Source of the DNA: Thermoplasmata archaeon
Lineage (GTDB): Archaea > Thermoplasmatota > Thermoplasmata > Thermoplasmatales > Thermoplasmataceae
DNA length: 37,907 bases
Assembly (NCBI GenBank): GCA_021806235.1
Contig: JAJZXU010000004.1
Location: 1 to 37,907, forward strand
Reading direction: 5' to 3'
Under the pieces are notes generated by a model. It saw only the letters and a program-made list of their open reading frames with translations. It did not search any database and was not told where the DNA came from. Positions 1-7,489 of the stretch are shown piece by piece; positions within the stretch are counted from its first letter, which is position 1; each line of letters starts with the position of its first letter. The translations under genes were made by a program, and so were the position numbers.

Positions 1-1
1 T

Positions 2-100
2 CAGGACATGATGGTCGAGACCGTTAAATCGAATTTCATCTGCCTGTCAAAAAAGAAGACATTCTGTGAAAGCTGGATAAATAAATTTGTAGGTCAATAA
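2..100 (+). pseudogene. C-terminal tail of a probable transposase (cut by window edge)
   Basis: An open frame enters from the left edge and ends at a TAA at 98-100, giving 32 residues that end in CESWINKFVGQ. The short basic, aromatic tail with a helix ending in 'INKF' resembles the C-termini of archaeal DDE transposases, and similar tails occur in the debris further right. The family cannot be fixed from so little. It may be the end of an intact gene lying outside the window. The G+C is visibly higher than in the next gene, which fits a mobile origin. Confidence 0.35.
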
Positions 101-112
101 GGATACTATATT

Positions 113-1297
113 ATGTCACACACTATAGAAACTATTATATCACTGTATAAAATATGGGCTTATACTATGGCATTGAACATAAACATTAATCAGATTAAAA
201 AAATGGTTTCAGACAAATTTTCTATCAATGTAAATGATATAAATAAGGATGTAGAGATCCATGGAAATATAATGAAGCATAAATTTGATTACATAGTTTC
301 AAATGGCGAAAAAATAGCTATTAAAATTATTGATGCCGCAGATGCTACACCAGAAATAATAATATTTCATTCTGAGTTAGAAGATTGTAATATTAATAAT
401 AGTATGATAATAGCAGAGAGGGAACTGGACGATAATAATGTAAAACTTTTAAAGGCATATAATATTAAAGTAGTGGATTATAGAAGTTATTTGAATTTTG
501 ATGTTAAATGTGGATTCGGCATAAAAGACCTTGATATGGCACTTTACGGTGGTTTGCGGCCTGGATTTGTTTATTTAATATCAGGCAAATCTGGTGCAGG
601 CAAAACAACGCTGTCAAGTACATTTCTTTCAGAGGGTGCAGAAAATGGTCAGAAAGGGATGATGATTTTAACCGACACATTTCCCGAAGAATATATAAAC
701 AATATAAAAACAATGGATATAGGTTTTTATGAAAATTATAAAAATGGCATGATAGATGTTATAGAGATTTCCGATCAGATCAGGACAATGAAAATAGATG
801 TATTAAATCAAAAAGCAGATTTCAGAAAATTTATAACAAAAATAGTTTCAGAGTTAAAAAAATTTATAATGTCAAAGGAAATTAAACGTGTAGTTATAGA
901 TCCTGTAACCCTATTATTAATGCCAAGTGATGATTACATCAATTTGTTTATAAATAGCCTGGGAATGAAAGATATAACAACAATTATAACAAGTAGTTTA
1001 CGTGCTTCTGATTTCAGTGTTTTTGGTGTTGAAGAAAATTATGTAACCGGCATAATAAAACTGGAATATAAATTAACCGATACCGGCATAGAAAGAACCA
1101 TGAGAATACCAAAAATGCGTGGGTCACCATTCAATTCAGTGCCGATGAAATTTAATATAACTTCAGGTGGCATGGAAATAATATCGGGCAATTTAAATGT
1201 AAATAAAGATTTATCCAAGCCAAATTTATACGAAAACAATACAATAGGTAATGATTTGGTGGATAATAATGACCTGTTCAAGGAATTTAAGGGATGA
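113..1297 (+). CDS. KaiC/RecA-superfamily ATPase with N-terminal degenerate nuclease-like domain
   Basis: A 394-residue protein. The C-terminal two thirds is a single KaiC-type RecA domain. The lead-in is GIKDLDMALYGGLRPG, the Walker A GKSGAGKTT lies near residues 158-166, and the Walker B strand RVVIDPVTLL lies near 259-268. Such archaeal proteins bind ATP and usually act as regulatory or signalling ATPases; the partner is not known. Residues ~35-125 look like a small alpha/beta domain with the pattern FDY...KIAIKI, reminiscent of a restriction-endonuclease fold that has lost its acidic residue (inference). The start is uncertain: ATG 113 gives the full frame, while ATG 167 (residue 19) fits the beginning of the folded domain. 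The stop is one base before the next gene's ATG, so the two are very likely co-transcribed. The family assignment of the ATPase is firm; its role is unknown. Confidence 0.85.
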   Translation: MSHTIETIISLYKIWAYTMALNININQIKKMVSDKFSINVNDINKDVEIHGNIMKHKFDYIVSNGEKIAIKIIDAADATPEIIIFHSELEDCNINNSMIIAERELDDNNVKLLKAYNIKVVDYRSYLNFDVKCGFGIKDLDMALYGGLRPGFVYLISGKSGAGKTTLSSTFLSEGAENGQKGMMILTDTFPEEYINNIKTMDIGFYENYKNGMIDVIEISDQIRTMKIDVLNQKADFRKFITKIVSELKKFIMSKEIKRVVIDPVTLLLMPSDDYINLFINSLGMKDITTIITSSLRASDFSVFGVEENYVTGIIKLEYKLTDTGIERTMRIPKMRGSPFNSVPMKFNITSGGMEIISGNLNVNKDLSKPNLYENNTIGNDLVDNNDLFKEFKG

Positions 1298-1298
1298 T

Positions 1299-2825
1299 AT
1301 GAAAAAATATTTCTATACTATGAATATACTTACTGGTTCAACACTGGTTTTTATATTTATAGGTATATCGTCGTCGTTTTATGCCGTAACGGTATTACAC
1401 CGTGGAACTGTAGTAGATGATTTCTTTTCACTATTCTTCTGGTCGGCAACATTATTCTTTGGCATACAGAGTTTATCTTTTATGCTTGCATTCAGGAGAA
1501 GCAAATACAAATATGGCACAACAACATCTAATAGCTTTATAAAATCGTACAGGGAGAAAATCGCCATTCTGGTTCCAATATACAATGAAGACCCTAATAT
1601 GGCAATGACAAATTTAATGGCAATATACAGCAATACAGATTCACTGGCAACCCTGTATATACTGGATGATTCCACAAATGATAGTTCAGTAAAAATAAAA
1701 GAAATATCGGATAAAATGAATGCAACCTATATTCACAGAACCGATAGAACAGGGTATAAAGCCGGTGCATTAAATAATGCATTGAAGAATTTTGTTAAGG
1801 AGGAGTATGTTACCGTACTGGATATAGACCAGATGCCATCACCAGATTTTGTCCGTGAAACTATCGGTCTTCTGGACAATAACCCTGACGTTGCCTTTGT
1901 GCAGGTTCCCCAGTATTATGCAAATATCGATGCAAGTGCTTTAGCCGAAATGGCGGAAGCACAGCAGTTTATTTTTTATGAAATATTAACCGAGGGCAAA
2001 AGCGTGCTTGGCTCATTATTTTCATGTGGCACCAATATTATATACAGAAAATCCAAACTGGCAATGGTAAATTATTTTGATGAAACAAATTTGGTTGAGG
2101 ATATTGCAACATCTGTTAATCTGGTGTCAAAGGGTTATAGGGGTTTATATTATAACAAAAAACTTGTGTTTGGAAGGGCACCGACAACAATGGAAGGTTA
2201 TATTAACCAGCAATGGAGGTGGTCAGCCGGATCGCTGGCATTGATGCCAAAAATTTTTAAAAACATTCTATTCAAAAGGAAATACAGTTTAAAAATGAAA
2301 ATAGACTGGCTGGCAACATCAACATGGTACCTTTTTGGCTGGTTTTATCTAATATTTTTACTGGCACCTATACTTGATATTTTTCATGTAAGGATATTGG
2401 TAATGGATCCATATATCTACATATTAGCATGGCTCCCATATACAATAGTTCTGATGTTTACCTTCATAATGACGCATGTAGATAAGGGTGCTCCATTAAA
2501 ATATGTTTTCTATAATATGGCTGCAAATTTAGTTTTATTCCCCTTGAGTATGTCTGTTACATTAAGCGTGATATTAAAAAAGAAAAAACCATTTACAACA
2601 GCAAGAACCGGTGGAAAATTGCCATGGTATAAGTTTCTGCCACAGATGGTAACCATGGCAGCAATATTAATAGCATCAACAATATTAACATATGAGGGCG
2701 GTTTTTATAATTATGTAACGGCATTCTGGGGATATTTCCAGTTCCTGCTTTTAACACCAATATTTATATTAAACAGAACTCCAAGGCAATCCTCAATGGA
2801 TTTCCCGGTTTTTAAGGATTACTGA
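1299..2825 (+). CDS. Membrane glycosyltransferase family 2, cellulose-synthase (BcsA) type
   Basis: This is a processive-type GT2 of 508 residues that would transfer sugar from a nucleotide sugar to a growing polysaccharide at the membrane. There are two N-terminal membrane segments (about 8-30 and 42-64). The GT-A domain follows with LVPIYNED at ~91-98, the metal-binding DID at 175-177, the acceptor-site VED at 266-268 (in place of TED) and QQWRW at 304-308, the Q-x-x-R-W signature of cellulose, hyaluronan and chitin synthases. At least four further hydrophobic helices come after ~330. I chose ATG 1299, not the upstream ATG 1251, because it sits one base after the preceding stop and begins the conserved protein. 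No PilZ domain is visible. Product sugar unknown. Ends back to back with the convergent beta-helix gene. Confidence 0.88.
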   Translation: MKKYFYTMNILTGSTLVFIFIGISSSFYAVTVLHRGTVVDDFFSLFFWSATLFFGIQSLSFMLAFRRSKYKYGTTTSNSFIKSYREKIAILVPIYNEDPNMAMTNLMAIYSNTDSLATLYILDDSTNDSSVKIKEISDKMNATYIHRTDRTGYKAGALNNALKNFVKEEYVTVLDIDQMPSPDFVRETIGLLDNNPDVAFVQVPQYYANIDASALAEMAEAQQFIFYEILTEGKSVLGSLFSCGTNIIYRKSKLAMVNYFDETNLVEDIATSVNLVSKGYRGLYYNKKLVFGRAPTTMEGYINQQWRWSAGSLALMPKIFKNILFKRKYSLKMKIDWLATSTWYLFGWFYLIFLLAPILDIFHVRILVMDPYIYILAWLPYTIVLMFTFIMTHVDKGAPLKYVFYNMAANLVLFPLSMSVTLSVILKKKKPFTTARTGGKLPWYKFLPQMVTMAAILIASTILTYEGGFYNYVTAFWGYFQFLLLTPIFILNRTPRQSSMDFPVFKDY

Positions 2826-3731
2826 TCAAAATGTCATTTTTCCTTTAATTCTCCCGCTGTATAAATTTTTAACATTGTTGATTATTCCATTTATGTTTAT
2901 ATTTTTTATATTTTTTCCGTATATTATTCCATTTTCTATCTTGTTTTTGTTATCTATTATTGAGGTTATATACAGATTATGTGCATTTGATAAATAAATG
3001 GCATTCCTGCCAGTGTTTACTATTCTTAAATTAAAATTTATGGTATTGCTTAAACCTTCAGTATATTTTCCAACCAGTAATGAATAATCATTATTGTTAT
3101 TTAAATACTCATCATCATTATTCCATATAATGCCCTTGAAATATGAATTTGTTGTTGAATCCATCTGAAATCCGGTATAATAACACGAATCCACTGAAAA
3201 ATTATCTATATTGATATTATTTGCATTGAATATCCTTATTCCGGTTGAACAGTTAACTATCTGTGCCTCCTTTATTCTTATATCCGATGAATTTTCCAGG
3301 CTTAAGCCCACATTACCGAGAAATATGTCCAGATTATTTATTATAATATTATAACCATTTATCTCAAGTGCTTTCATAGGTTTCTTATCATATCCATCCC
3401 CGGTATTGTATATTTTTATGTAATCAATATTTATAGCATTATTGCTATTGTTTTTGCCTATTTTCACCCCGCCCTTATTATTTGAGTTTGCTATCAAATA
3501 TTTTATATCTGTATATTCCTCAATTACAATAAATGGTTGGTAATCATCATTTAAATTATTTATTAATATGGCCCTATTATTTGATAAAAGCATTATGCCC
3601 TTTCTGATTACCAGTGGCTCTCTTATATGGTATTTTCCGGGGTATAACAGTAAATAACCTGTTTTGTTTGAATCTATGGCTTCCTGCAAACCGGAAGTTA
3701 ATGAATTTTTATTTGGCTTTACAGATTCCAT
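2826..3731 (-). CDS. Right-handed parallel beta-helix protein (pectate-lyase-like fold)
   Basis: A 301-residue protein. It opens with an element typical of pectate-lyase-3-like proteins (AIDSNKTGYLLLYPGKYHI near 18-36). It then runs as successive short strands rich in Asn and Ile (for example NNLDIFLGNVGLSLENSSDI, NANNINIDNFSVDSC), the spacing expected of rungs in a beta-solenoid. No signal peptide or membrane helix is seen, so it should be cytosolic unless the first residues are misread. Members of this fold are polysaccharide lyases, hydrolases, epimerases or binding scaffolds; no catalytic set can be named here. The neighbouring polysaccharide synthase, whose stop codon abuts this one, suggests a glycan-related role, but this is only context. 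Confidence 0.7.
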   Translation of the reverse strand: MESVKPNKNSLTSGLQEAIDSNKTGYLLLYPGKYHIREPLVIRKGIMLLSNNRAILINNLNDDYQPFIVIEEYTDIKYLIANSNNKGGVKIGKNNSNNAINIDYIKIYNTGDGYDKKPMKALEINGYNIIINNLDIFLGNVGLSLENSSDIRIKEAQIVNCSTGIRIFNANNINIDNFSVDSCYYTGFQMDSTTNSYFKGIIWNNDDEYLNNNNDYSLLVGKYTEGLSNTINFNLRIVNTGRNAIYLSNAHNLYITSIIDNKNKIENGIIYGKNIKNININGIINNVKNLYSGRIKGKMTF

Positions 3732-3764
3732 TAAAATATATCTGTTTTTGAATTATAATATTTT

Positions 3765-4355
3765 CTATACATTTATTCTTTCAGGTTTTGTATATATATT
3801 AAATCTATTATTCCGGGTAAAAGAAATTAATGTTATATTGAATGTTTCTGCCAGTTCAATTGCCAGGGATGATGGTGCAGAAACCGAGCTTATAACAGAT
3901 ACGCCAAACATTGCGACTTTCTGAACTATTTCAAAGCCTGCCCTGCCACTTACCTGCATGATAGTATCCTCCTTACGGCCAATGCCATTCAATAAAAACT
4001 TACATATAGACTTGTCAACAGCATTATGTAATGCACAGTCACCGTTATTATTCTCACAGACGGTACACTGCAGATCATGTCTGGTTAATAATCTATTCAC
4101 AGCCTCTAACTGCCTTGAATGTACATCTTCTGATTCATAGGATATATCCATGTTATCTTCTATTTTTGTTGAACATGACCTGACAAATTTGCCATTTGCC
4201 CTAACAATGCATGTATCGCATGACTCTATGGGACCAAGGGCGGGATTATAGCATACATGCGGTATATCTATATTATTTTCAGTCACGACTTCAAGAATTG
4301 TTTTACCTGTTTCGGCATTAAATGCTTTTTTATCTATAAAAATTTTGAATTCAGA
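3765..4355 (-). pseudogene. Chimeric remnant: formate dehydrogenase alpha N-terminus fused to FdhD C-terminus
   Basis: Counting from a GTG at 4284-4286, residues 1-88 are the N-terminal iron-sulfur part of a formate dehydrogenase alpha subunit (NuoG-like). They carry a 2Fe-2S pattern with Cys12, Cys23, Cys26 and Cys38 and a His70-x3-Cys74-x2-Cys77 ... Cys84 4Fe-4S site. From about residue 87 (HNAVDK) to 173 the sequence is the C-terminal domain of the sulfurtransferase FdhD (VSGRAGFEIVQKV, SAPSSLAIELAE, RFNIYT). The molybdopterin domains of the dehydrogenase and the CxxC-bearing half of FdhD are absent. Upstream of the GTG the frame still encodes ferredoxin-like sequence (FKIFIDKKAFNAETGKTILE) up to about 4355 but has no ATG, GTG or TTG before a stop at 4392-4394. 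The start therefore also appears lost and the piece is probably not functional. Confidence 0.8.
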
Positions 4356-4456
4356 TATATGGCCACCTATTTTGTTATAAATTACTGTTATTTATGCATT
4401 TAGTTTACAAAAGCATACTTAACATTTAAATATCTGGTTAAAAAGTCCTGTAAATA

Positions 4457-4470
4457 AATTTTAATATTTT
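4457..4470 (+). promoter_or_regulatory. TATA-like box of mobB
   Basis: An A/T run AAATTTTAATATTT centred about 24 bases before ATG 4487 fits an archaeal TATA box driving a leaderless transcript. The local background is also very A/T rich, so this is only suggestive. Confidence 0.4.
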
Positions 4471-4486
4471 TCTTTAATGTATTATT

Positions 4487-4891
4487 ATGAAAGTCACATC
4501 ATTTTTTGGTTCTTCTTCATCTGGAAAAACAACCATAATAGAAAATGTGATTAAAACCTTAAGTTCAGGGTATAAAATAATGTATATAAAGGGAATACCA
4601 CATGAAAATATATCACTGGATACCGAAAATAAGGATACATGGAGAATGGAAAATACCGGTGCATATATAACTTATGGCCTGACTCCCTCAAGAACCTATA
4701 AAATGACTAGGGAAAAATCGTACATTGATGATATAATGGATGAAAATTCTGATATTGTAATAATTGAAAGTTTTAAAAGCTATAAGAATGCCATAAAATT
4801 CCTGGTTATCGGTGATGAGGAATATATTAAAAACTATGAATATAATTATATAATAAGGGCAAATAATGAAACAGGTTATGATTTCCGTTAA
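4487..4891 (+). CDS. mobB: MobB-like GTPase of molybdopterin guanine dinucleotide synthesis, probably truncated
   Basis: A 134-residue P-loop protein. It has Walker A GSSSSGKTT at about residues 8-16, an IKGIPHEN segment, the KDTWRMENTGA block and the strand DIVIIESFKSY near 87-97, which together are the MobB pattern. MobB binds GTP and helps MobA attach GMP to molybdopterin. The usual length is near 150-170 residues, and this frame stops at NETGYDFR. A separate piece in the same direction at 5146-5229 reads like the missing C-terminal end, so I think the gene was interrupted. It lies head to head with the formate dehydrogenase remnant and converges on mobA. The N-terminal identification is solid; whether the product still works is doubtful. 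Confidence 0.75.
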   Translation: MKVTSFFGSSSSGKTTIIENVIKTLSSGYKIMYIKGIPHENISLDTENKDTWRMENTGAYITYGLTPSRTYKMTREKSYIDDIMDENSDIVIIESFKSYKNAIKFLVIGDEEYIKNYEYNYIIRANNETGYDFR

Positions 4892-5145
4892 CAATGTTAA
4901 TATCCACCTTTGGAAGTTATCATCTTTCATGAAGAGCTTAAACTTCGTTGCCTTAACCCCAAGGCATCTATCCCTTCTTGCAGAAGAGATTTCATTCCTG
5001 TTCATTATTTTCCAGCACCCCTGTCCTCTGGACTTATGCAGTTATGCTGGAAAACTCGCATTTCTTCATTACGTTATATCATAAAAATATTTAGATGAAA
5101 CATTAAATAATGAAGAGGGTTATAAATAGTTAATATAATTAATAG
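4892..5145. other. Foreign-looking block inside mobB, no intact gene
   Basis: These 254 bases are clearly richer in G+C than both sides, most of all 4930-5060. They hold no convincing gene. On the minus strand 4880-5005 reads MNRNEISSARRDRCLGVKAT and later FMKDDNFQRWI, which vaguely recalls the N-terminal region of a tyrosine recombinase, but no catalytic part follows. The best description is a relic of an inserted element. No clear terminal inverted repeats were seen. Confidence 0.35.
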
Positions 5146-5229
5146 AAACTTAAACTATATAATGGGGAATGCATAAAATATCCTGAGGAATTCAATAAAA
5201 TAATTAAAATAATATCAGATGCAATTTAG
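5146..5229 (+). pseudogene. Probable detached C-terminal end of mobB
   Basis: A 27-residue frame, KLKLYNGECIKYPEEF followed by NKIIKIISDAI and TAG at 5227-5229, has no start codon and comes right after an in-frame TAG at 5143-5145. Its length and its amphipathic final helix would complete the truncated MobB upstream. The last 15 bases overlap the 3' end of mobA on the other strand. Assignment is by fit, not by a diagnostic motif. Confidence 0.45.
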
Positions 5230-5760
5230 ATATTTTCTTACCATTAATAAATCATCATAATAATTAACACTTTTTAATTTTAATGTATTTACTTTAATAT
5301 AATCTGTATTATATAAGGACATAAATTTACTTATGCTTTCATTTCCAGAGTCCCTGTAGTTTTTTAAATTACTGTATACGGACATGTTATATATTGAAAA
5401 TAAAGGCTCATAGTAATTACTATTCTTATACGCAATTATTTTTTTATTATATGATTTAATTAAATTATCTATAATGTTATAATCAATTAGGGGCATATCG
5501 CCACCCACTGCAAAAAATTCATTATAGGTTTTTATGCAGTGTAATATGGAATCTATCAGTATTCCACCGGTATCGTCATATATAATACTGCAGTAACTGC
5601 ACTTCAATGAATGATTTTTTGTAAACAGTATTATTCTATCAAAAATTTTTGATTCATATAAAATTCTTGATATTCTGTTTATCATGGTTTCTCCGCATAT
5701 TTCCATATTATGTTTATCTTTCAATCTTTCGCTGTTTTTCGCGAATATTATTGCTATCAT
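5215..5760 (-). CDS. mobA: MobA-like molybdenum cofactor guanylyltransferase
   Basis: A 181-residue nucleotidyltransferase of the MobA type, which would transfer GMP from GTP to molybdopterin. The acceptor/metal motif GGDMPLID is present near residue 87 and the Rossmann-like start MIAIIF is in place. The usual glycine-rich nucleotide loop after the first strand (LAGGxSxRxG) is replaced by FAKNSERLKDK, so both loop glycines are missing. It is the last gene of the moa/moe operon. Its ATG lies 47 bases inside the 3' end of the moeA fusion gene, an unusually long overlap that I accept because the first strand starts exactly there. It could be a MobA drifting with the loss of formate dehydrogenase, or a related nucleotidyltransferase with another substrate. 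Confidence 0.72.
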   Translation of the reverse strand: MIAIIFAKNSERLKDKHNMEICGETMINRISRILYESKIFDRIILFTKNHSLKCSYCSIIYDDTGGILIDSILHCIKTYNEFFAVGGDMPLIDYNIIDNLIKSYNKKIIAYKNSNYYEPLFSIYNMSVYSNLKNYRDSGNESISKFMSLYNTDYIKVNTLKLKSVNYYDDLLMVRKYLNCI

Positions 5761-7489
5761 TTATATCATCAAAAAATAATTTAATTTCATTAAAGTATTT
5801 GCTCTGTTTATACAGGTAAAAATAAAATGGTATATTATCAACGGCATCATAATTCATAGAATACTTCAGAGCATCACTTAAATAGACTATACCGGCATCA
5901 CATCTGTTATTTCTCACGTAATCACATATTACATCTGTATTGTCCAGGTATGTTATATTATTACTTTTTATATTTTTTATGGAGTAACTATATAATCCAG
6001 TTCCCTTATACAAAACCGCTACTGATCTGTAATCCTTCCTGTTATATATCAGTGCAAGTGGGATATTAAATTTAAATTCCAGGTAATCATCATTTTTTGC
6101 CTCACTGTTTGTTATGTATAAATCCCCCTCATTTTTTTCCATAGACCCTGAAATATTACTGTAATTTGATTCAACAAATATGGCTTTATTCATTATATTG
6201 TATGGTATTTTCTCCATCAACGGTGAATATTCACCGTAAATTAAAATTTCCGGGATATTATATGAAAAGATGTTAACATTTATTTTTTCTCCTTCCTTCA
6301 GATAATCCGATTTTGAATCTATAATGGAAAATCCTGTCGCCTTCATTATTCTTGATATGGAGCCGGAATTGCCATGAACCTGATATGCATAGTAATTATT
6401 ATTTCTATTTAAAAGCTTTATTAATAATAAATCGGTACTGCCACTGTGCAGTTTGAATCTCTCTCCTGTTGTTGCGTTTACATTAAAAGTATTATACTCA
6501 TAATTTAACATATTAAATAAATTTGGTATAACCAGTGAATACAGAATCATCATGGATGATACCGGAAATCCCGGCAGGCCAAAGAGGACTTTATCATTAT
6601 TTTTTGCAAAAACAAAGGGTTTGCCAGGCTTTACCCTTACACCGTGAAATATTATGCCCGGTTCATAACCATCAAAAATTTTATAAACCATATCATGGTC
6701 TCCAGCAGATGTGCTACCTACCGTTACCGTTATATCATTTTCATTTACTGACCTGTCTATAGTATTTTTTATTGAATTATACTCGTCTTTTATAATGCCA
6801 TAACTGTTAACACTGAATGCACTGTATTTTGACACTTCGGCTTTTATGGCTATGCCGTTTGATTCATATACTTTTCCATCTGTATAAGGATCACCGGGAT
6901 TTAATAGTTCATTGCCCGTTGATATTATTCCTATCCTCATTTTCCTAAAAACTCTTATTTTTTTTATGCCTACGGACGATAAAACCGATATATGGCCTGT
7001 GTTTATCGCTGTATACCTGTTTATTATCCTTTCCCCCTTTACTACATCTATTCCCGGGTTTGAAATCTCATTGAATTTTGGAACAGATTTAAAAAATATT
7101 ATTTTTTCGCCATCTTCCTTCGTATCCTCAAACGGAACCATTGCATCGGCACCTACAGGTATGACACCACCAGTTGGGACTTTAATGCACTCTCCATTTC
7201 CTGGATGTTTCACACCACTTTCACCTATGTATGTTTCCCCTGACATAATAAGTTTTACAGGATTATTATAATCCGCATTTTTAATATCATCCGAAATTAC
7301 TGCATAGCCATCAACCTGTGACCTTGAGAACAGCGGCAGGTTATTGGTGCTGTAGATATCATCAACGGTAATTCTTCCGGCAGAATCAGCTACATCTATA
7401 TCTTCATAATCATCTATTTTTTTTGTATTATTTTTAATGGTATCAAATGCATCATTGAAACTTATTAAATCATGAAATATTAATCCCAT
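5714..7489 (-). CDS. moeA: Molybdopterin molybdotransferase MoeA fused to a periplasmic-binding-protein-like domain
   Basis: A 591-residue fusion. Residues 1-~405 are MoeA, which inserts molybdate into adenylylated molybdopterin: DGYAV at 60-64, STGNEL at 190-195, GSTSAGDHD at 258-266 and GLPGFPVS at 314-321. Residues ~410-575 form a substrate-binding-protein-like domain (PF12727 type; begins NIPEILIYGEYSP, ends near NIPFYFYLYK). This domain is common on one of two archaeal MoeA copies and probably binds molybdate or tungstate. No signal peptide is present, so it acts in the cytosol. It overlaps the upstream moeA by 10 bases and mobA downstream by 47, so translation is probably coupled. Confidence 0.92.
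   Translation of the reverse strand: MGLIFHDLISFNDAFDTIKNNTKKIDDYEDIDVADSAGRITVDDIYSTNNLPLFSRSQVDGYAVISDDIKNADYNNPVKLIMSGETYIGESGVKHPGNGECIKVPTGGVIPVGADAMVPFEDTKEDGEKIIFFKSVPKFNEISNPGIDVVKGERIINRYTAINTGHISVLSSVGIKKIRVFRKMRIGIISTGNELLNPGDPYTDGKVYESNGIAIKAEVSKYSAFSVNSYGIIKDEYNSIKNTIDRSVNENDITVTVGSTSAGDHDMVYKIFDGYEPGIIFHGVRVKPGKPFVFAKNNDKVLFGLPGFPVSSMMILYSLVIPNLFNMLNYEYNTFNVNATTGERFKLHSGSTDLLLIKLLNRNNNYYAYQVHGNSGSISRIMKATGFSIIDSKSDYLKEGEKINVNIFSYNIPEILIYGEYSPLMEKIPYNIMNKAIFVESNYSNISGSMEKNEGDLYITNSEAKNDDYLEFKFNIPLALIYNRKDYRSVAVLYKGTGLYSYSIKNIKSNNITYLDNTDVICDYVRNNRCDAGIVYLSDALKYSMNYDAVDNIPFYFYLYKQSKYFNEIKLFFDDINDSNNIREKQRKIER

Noticed and set aside
1251-1298. Upstream ATG start for the GT2 gene
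   Set aside because: It lies inside the ATPase gene and adds 16 non-conserved residues; ATG 1299 directly follows the ATPase stop and begins the typical protein.
4896-5136. GTTAATAT at 4896-4903 and 5129-5136 as a target-site duplication of the mobB insert
   Set aside because: Removing one copy with the intervening DNA does not restore the mobB frame, and 8-base A/T-rich matches are common here.
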